Origin: Bacteroidales bacterium
GTDB taxonomy: Bacteria > Bacteroidota > Bacteroidia > Bacteroidales > VadinHA17
Length of the DNA stretch: 10,313 bases
Assembly: GCA_025455505.1 (NCBI GenBank)
Contig: JALOMK010000070.1
Coordinates: 1-10,313, forward strand
Reading direction: 5' to 3'
Position numbers and translations under genes: made by a program. Positions 7,414 to 10,313 of the stretch are shown piece by piece (position 1 is the first letter of the stretch; each line of letters opens with the position of its first letter). A model generated the notes under the pieces. It worked only from the letters and a program-made list of their open reading frames with translations. It was not told the origin of the DNA and made no database searches.

Positions 7414-7821
7414 ATGGTATTTTTGTCATGCACCCAAACCCCGGATATGCTCATCAGGATCGGAGTACTTAAGCCCGAACCCTACAAGGGAATCAGGATA
7501 ATGGCAGCTTTTGGTCTGCACGAGGACATTTTCGCCCTGATCAGGCCCCATCTTGAAGATGGAATGAAGATCCTCGATTTCGGCTGCGGCGAAGGAGCCT
7601 TCTCGCAGCGCCTGATCGACGCGGGCATGACAGTCGACGGCTGCGACATCGACACTGACCAGGTTAAGGCTGAGCTAAGGCGGAAGATTAAGCTCGACCT
7701 GGACAAGGATATAGATCCCTCGATGTTTCCCGAAAAATACGACATGCTCATAGCCATGGAGATACTCGAGCATCTTCAGAACCCGTGGAAGTATGTTAGC
7801 GATTGCCGCGAACTCGTTTAG
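7414..7821 (+). CDS. Class I SAM-dependent methyltransferase, N-terminal part, ended by an in-frame TAG
   Basis: N-terminal part of a SAM-dependent methyltransferase. From ATG 7414 it has Y-K-G-I-R-I-M-A-A-F-G-L-H-E, a pre-Rossmann segment common in glycan-locus methyltransferases, then motif I I-L-D-F-G-C-G-E-G-A-F-S (about 7570-7605), G-C-D-I-D for the end of strand 2, and A-M-E-I-L-E-H-L (7756-7779). It runs into TAG at 7819-7821 in the middle of the usual 'E-L-V-x-D-G-G' turn, and the same frame continues with the rest of the fold to 8157. Starts at ATG 7447 or TTG 7393 are also possible; 7414 is a compromise. As written, the product lacks the last strands of the fold and is unlikely to be active unless the codon is misread or mis-sequenced. 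The substrate is unknown, presumably part of a surface glycan. Confidence 0.8.
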   Translation: MVFLSCTQTPDMLIRIGVLKPEPYKGIRIMAAFGLHEDIFALIRPHLEDGMKILDFGCGEGAFSQRLIDAGMTVDGCDIDTDQVKAELRRKIKLDLDKDIDPSMFPEKYDMLIAMEILEHLQNPWKYVSDCRELV

Positions 7822-8157
7822 GACGGGGGGCTGATAGTGCTCAGCACACCTAATATATCCAATTTCATTTCGCGCCTCCGCTTCATGATGAGGGGAACTC
7901 TCCTGGCATTCGAAAAAGCCGATTTTGTACACGGACATATTACTCCACTTTCTTTCATACAGCTCGAGAACATGTTCTCAAAGCTCGGACTTGAGTCAGT
8001 TGCAAAAGGCGTGGCCGGGCCCATCCCGCTTTTCCATTTCACGGGCTTCTCGCGTTTCAGCCTCCTGCGAAACACCCTTCTTCCGCTGCTGTACCCCTTC
8101 ATGTCGGGACCAAAGAAGGGGAGGGCGCTTGTATATGTACTGCGGAAAAAACGCTGA
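7822..8157 (+). pseudogene. C-terminal part of the same methyltransferase, after the in-frame TAG
   Basis: The frame used upstream of the TAG stays open here and reads D-G-G-L-I-V-L-S-T-P-N-I-S-N, the standard strand-5 continuation of a class I methyltransferase, then R-L-R-F-M-M-R-G, H-I-T-P-L-S-F-I-Q-L-E-N-M-F, and a final beta-strand L-V-Y-V-L-R-K-K-R before TGA 8155-8157. No frameshift is needed to join both parts: replacing the one TAG codon (AAG, CAG or GAG are single-base neighbours) gives a full protein of about 247 residues, normal for the family. GTG 7837 could restart translation, but the fragment alone lacks the SAM-binding half. The first copy of a 41-bp tandem repeat covers its 3' end. 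Confidence 0.8.
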
Positions 8158-8244
8158 TGGGGTGGATGCATGTATATGTAGTGCGGAAAAAACGCTGATG
8201 GGGAGGACCCCGGCTTATGTACTTCGAAAACAGGACTGATATGG
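8131..8244 (+). repeat. Three-copy 41-bp tandem repeat of a methyltransferase 3' end
   Basis: Copies begin at 8131, 8172 and 8213, exactly 41 bp apart. Over their first 32 bases copies 1 and 2 differ at one position (C to G at the tenth base). Copy 3 matches copy 1 at about 22 of 32. The repeated core contains a gene end: copy 1 reads V-Y-V-L-R-K-K-R-stop, copy 2 V-Y-V-V-R-K-K-R-stop, and copy 3 A-Y-V-L-R-K-Q-D-stop, each in its own frame because 41 is not a multiple of three. The last nine bases of each unit are poorly conserved. The block fills most of the gap between the two methyltransferase genes; copy 3 touches the start of the second. Confidence 0.8.
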
Positions 8245-9023
8245 ATTTCAGGAAATTCTACGACACCCAGCCCGATTATGAAGCCTTCAGGAATGATCCT
8301 GAGAAGCGTGCATATTACGATGCAGCGGCCGAGTGGAAGGTCAGGAAACTTGCGCACCTTGTTCCCGGATACCATACTTACGCAGATGTGCTGGAGGTCG
8401 GCTGCGCCTTCGGAGTCCTGCTCAACATGGCCGGAGACAAGCTTAAGATCAGGTCGCGCACGGGGATAGACATCTCTTCAGAGAACATTGAAAAGGCCGC
8501 AGGCTTATGGCCGGCCTGCACTTTCTTCATGGGAACCCTCGATGAATTCCTTGAGCTTAATCCTCCGGCGAAGCACAGGTTTGACCTTGTGATCCTGTCG
8601 GACATTGTTGAACATGTCCCGGATGATCTTGGATTCCTGAAGAGCGCCGCCCGGGCCGGGAGGTATGTGCTTCTGAACCTGCCTCTTGAGAAGTCGTACA
8701 GTACGCGTAAACGGCAGTATGGCGAAACGGATCCCTCCGGTCACCTCAGGGCCTACGACAGGGAAATGGCTGTAAGACTTGCCGAAGATGCAGGTTTCAA
8801 AATTGTCGCCGATTACACAGACATTGCGTTTTTCGACAGGCATTTTTACAGGGCCTACGTGCGCAACAGGCGCGCCCGTCTCGACCGAAAGCCGCTGCCC
8901 CTGAGGATCGGGTGGAAAATATTCTATTTTTTCCAGGACAGGATGAGGCGGCTGTCGCGCAAATTAAGCAACCGGATCTGGGGATCGAACTATTTTGCGC
9001 TTCTCGAAAGCAGCTCAAGGTAA
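8241..9023 (+). CDS. Class I SAM-dependent methyltransferase
   Basis: Predicted cytoplasmic methyltransferase of 260 residues. The N-terminal helix region M-D-F-R-K-F-Y-D-T-Q-P-D-Y-E-A-F is followed by motif I V-L-E-V-G-C-A-F-G (50-58), T-G-I-D-I-S for strand 2 (74-79), and the acidic loop L-S-D-I-V-E-H-V (119-126). G-H-L-R-A-Y-D-R (167-174) is a segment often seen in methyltransferases of polysaccharide loci. The C-terminal 60 residues are very basic and aromatic (F-F-D-R-H-F-Y-R, R-N-R-R-A-R, R-R-L-S-R-K), suggesting contact with a membrane or an anionic substrate. ATG 8241 was chosen over in-frame ATG 8217 because the latter lies inside the third copy of the upstream repeat and adds eight residues without family likeness. 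Its 3' end overlaps the convergent glycosyltransferase gene by 34 bp. Methyl acceptor unknown. Confidence 0.85.
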   Translation: MDFRKFYDTQPDYEAFRNDPEKRAYYDAAAEWKVRKLAHLVPGYHTYADVLEVGCAFGVLLNMAGDKLKIRSRTGIDISSENIEKAAGLWPACTFFMGTLDEFLELNPPAKHRFDLVILSDIVEHVPDDLGFLKSAARAGRYVLLNLPLEKSYSTRKRQYGETDPSGHLRAYDREMAVRLAEDAGFKIVADYTDIAFFDRHFYRAYVRNRRARLDRKPLPLRIGWKIFYFFQDRMRRLSRKLSNRIWGSNYFALLESSSR

Positions 9024-9862
9024 ATCAAAGACATCCTTTCAGTGAAGGCTTTCCTGCCGTACCTGGAGGCCGCATAGCTGCTGATGGCACTTCTGTTCCA
9101 GGAATCAATACTCAGTATCATTGTATCGATGGCTCCGGCCAGGTCCTGCGGATCTTCCCTCGCAACAAGCAGGCCGCATTCAGGGGTAACTATCTCTTCG
9201 GGTCCGCCGCAGCGCGTTGCAATGACGGGTATGCCGCAGGCCATTGCCTCAGTGAGAACGACGCCGAAGGTCTCATCGCGGCTGGCAAGCACAAAAATGT
9301 CAAGCGAACAGAAAAACTTATATATGTCTTCTCCAAGGATTTCTCCATGGAACACAAACCTTCGGGCAGTTCCGTTGGCTTCTGCAAGGGCTTTGAACTC
9401 CGGCAGCAGCAATCCGCCGCCGCCAATGTGAAAAACAGCATCTGTGTTCCTGCAGAGCGCAGCCGCCTTAATGAGGATGTCGGCTCCCTTCCTGTAGTTG
9501 CTCATACCGCCCAGCAGGCCTATGTTAATGCTGTTGCCGCGGACCCTGGTGCAGGGAGGGAATTTTGTAACATCCGTTACATTCGGCACTATGTTTATCT
9601 CCCTGTTTACAAAGCGGTTCATATCCCTTGCAAGGGCCTCGCTGACAGCGATCACGGCAGCTGATTTTTTTACAGCACGGATCACCAGCAGCCTGTGGAC
9701 TGAGCTCCTGAAATGTTTTTCGATCCATGAGTGTTCAGTGAGTACCGAAGGGATGCCGGTACGCCACTGAATCCCTTCTTTCGAAGCCGTACTTCCCGAA
9801 TGGTGCAAAGGAGGAGTAATCGACCCTGAAATAAACAACGGTAACGTCGTTGTTTTCCGCAA
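8990..9862 (-). CDS. Glycosyltransferase family 4 protein, C-terminal part of a frameshifted gene
   Basis: GT-B-fold glycosyltransferase of the GT4 type, which would transfer a sugar from a nucleotide donor to a growing glycan at the inner face of the membrane. True family sequence begins near 9757 (G-I-P-S-V-L-T-E-H-S). The 35 codons before it, back to ATG 9862, are an out-of-frame reading of the upstream N-terminal part. Visible landmarks: A-V-I-A-V-S-E-A-L-A, I-V-P-N-V-T-D, G-L-L-G-G-M-S-x-x-K-G-A-D-I-L-I-K-A, and the donor-site motif D-E-T-F-G-V-V-L-T-E-A-M-A-C-G-I-P-V-I-A-T with its E-x7-E pair, then G-G-P-E-E-I-V. The beginning of the enzyme is encoded in another frame at 9766-9947, and about 60-70 residues between the two parts are missing. 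Activity is doubtful as written. It converges on, and overlaps by 34 bp, the methyltransferase gene. Confidence 0.8.
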   Translation of the reverse strand: MRKTTTLPLFISGSITPPLHHSGSTASKEGIQWRTGIPSVLTEHSWIEKHFRSSVHRLLVIRAVKKSAAVIAVSEALARDMNRFVNREINIVPNVTDVTKFPPCTRVRGNSINIGLLGGMSNYRKGADILIKAAALCRNTDAVFHIGGGGLLLPEFKALAEANGTARRFVFHGEILGEDIYKFFCSLDIFVLASRDETFGVVLTEAMACGIPVIATRCGGPEEIVTPECGLLVAREDPQDLAGAIDTMILSIDSWNRSAISSYAASRYGRKAFTERMSLIYLELLSRSAK

Positions 9863-9947
9863 GCGCCAGGGCCTGCTCCTTCACGAAGATGCCCCTCCAC
9901 CTGAGCCGGGCGTCGGGATATGAATGTGTCAGTATAAGTATCTTCAT
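9735..9947 (-). pseudogene. N-terminal fragment of the same glycosyltransferase
   Basis: ATG 9947 opens a 70-codon frame beginning M-K-I-L-I-L-T-H-S-Y-P, then W-R-G-I-F-V-K-E-Q-A-L-A-L-A-x-x-N-D-V-T-V-V, the classic first strand, P-loop-like turn and first helix of a GT4 N-terminal domain. Likeness continues to about residue 60 (F-G-K-Y-G-F-E-R-R-D-S). The frame then runs into the downstream, out-of-frame part of the gene and stops at 9735. The remainder of the acceptor domain, including the usual D-x-x-H-x-H strand, is found in no frame. The start overlaps the stop of the upstream glycosyltransferase gene as ATGA (9944-9947), so the start is well fixed and translation is probably coupled. 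Confidence 0.8.
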
Positions 9948-10313
9948 TCTGAAAGAAGTTCCCGGTAGCAGTCAAGAAGGTTATGCCTGACTTTTGAAAT
10001 GTTAAGGTCCTCAAGGATTGCCTTTCTTCCCCTCTCCCCCATGTCTTTTCTCAGGCCGGCGTCACCGAGAAGAGTCACAATGCACTTCTTCATTTCCTCC
10101 CTGTTGCCGTATACAAGTCCGCAGCTGTAGTATTCAATAATGTTCTTCTGGGGCCTGCAGTCCGACGCGACTACCGGCCTGCCTCCAAGCATGTAGTCGT
10201 AGATCTTGTTGGCTACACCCGATTCATGCTGCGGGTTTTTAAGGAAGGGAGCCAGGCAGATGTCGCTGATCCCGAGCCAGTAGTCGAGTTCCTTCAGGCC
10301 GATCCATGGAAGG
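9944..10313 (-). CDS. Glycosyltransferase (GT4-like), C-terminal part, 5' end beyond the window
   Basis: The minus-strand frame is open to the right edge, so only about the last 122 residues are seen. They match the C-terminal donor-binding half of a GT-B glycosyltransferase: L-P-W-I-G-L-K-E-L-D-Y-W-L, then D-I-C-L-A-P-F, H-E-S-G-V-A-N-K-I-Y-D-Y-M-L-G-G-R-P-V-V-A-S-D, N-I-I-E, G-L-V-Y-G, and a final helix L-L-D-C-Y-R-E-L-L-S-E. The S-G-V-A-N-K-I-Y-D-Y-M pattern is that of GT4 enzymes in which the second glutamate of the E-x7-E pair is replaced. The ATG at 10192 is internal. The stop overlaps the next gene's start by 4 bp. The acceptor and the donor sugar cannot be inferred. Confidence 0.82.
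   Translation of the reverse strand, partial: LPWIGLKELDYWLGISDICLAPFLKNPQHESGVANKIYDYMLGGRPVVASDCRPQKNIIEYYSCGLVYGNREEMKKCIVTLLGDAGLRKDMGERGRKAILEDLNISKVRHNLLDCYRELLSE

Noticed and set aside
7819..7821. Genetic code change with TAG as a sense codon
   Set aside because: TAG is used as the natural end of other genes in the window (3336-3338 and 8990-8992 on the minus strand, 1436-1438 on the plus strand).
8131..8244. CRISPR-like or integron-like repeat array
   Set aside because: Only three units, no constant spacer, and each unit is explained as a copy of a methyltransferase gene end with its stop codon.
7818..8375. Minus-strand open frame of 185 codons across both methyltransferases and the tandem repeat
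   Set aside because: It lies opposite recognisable methyltransferase sequence on the plus strand and crosses the repeat block; no motifs, no plausible start context.
8912..9664. Plus-strand open frame of 250 codons across the glycosyltransferase region
   Set aside because: It is antisense to a clear GT4 gene, has no family motifs, and its composition is that of a reversed coding strand.

Overview
The window looks like a chromosomal piece of a Bacteroidota bacterium, probably of the order Bacteroidales or a near relative. Three signals support this: a SprB-repeat surface protein with a gliding/type B sorting C-terminal domain, a PorP/SprF-family type IX secretion (T9SS) membrane protein directly behind it, and a perfect Bacteroidota -7 promoter box (TAnnTTTG) before one gene. 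G+C is moderate, around 50% by eye. Apart from the two runs of damaged genes described below, the region is densely coding, with short gaps, a 4-bp stop/start overlap and a 34-bp convergent overlap.

Layout. Positions 1-1438 (+) hold the 3' part of a large secreted repeat protein whose C-terminal sorting domain is out of frame and lacks its first part. Positions 1444-2421 (+) encode a PorP/SprF outer-membrane protein. Positions 2442-7351 (-) form a probable operon read right to left: a polysaccharide flippase, a YfhO-family multi-spanning membrane protein and a zinc-ribbon SAM methyltransferase. Positions 7414-8157 (+) hold a SAM methyltransferase split by one in-frame TAG. A three-copy 41-bp tandem repeat of its 3' end follows, then a second, intact SAM methyltransferase (8241-9023). 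Positions 8990-10313 (-) hold two glycosyltransferase genes: the first runs off the right edge, and the second has an internal deletion with frameshift.

How the genes fit together. The left part is a T9SS cargo/anchor pair: a type B cargo and the PorP/SprF protein that such cargo usually needs for surface attachment. The rest is a surface-glycan locus: lipid-linked sugar units built by glycosyltransferases, altered by methyltransferases, flipped by the Wzx-like protein and perhaps further modified outside the membrane by YfhO. Linking the two parts through glycan anchoring of T9SS cargo is inference.

The most notable feature is damage rather than a new system. Within 10 kb, three genes carry lesions (SprB-type CTD, methyltransferase, glycosyltransferase) and one 3' end has been tandemly copied. 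This could be real gene decay in a variable surface locus or errors in a draft or metagenomic assembly; the sequence alone cannot decide. I found no RNA genes, CRISPR, insertion sequences or convincing terminators, and nothing that amounts to an undescribed system.
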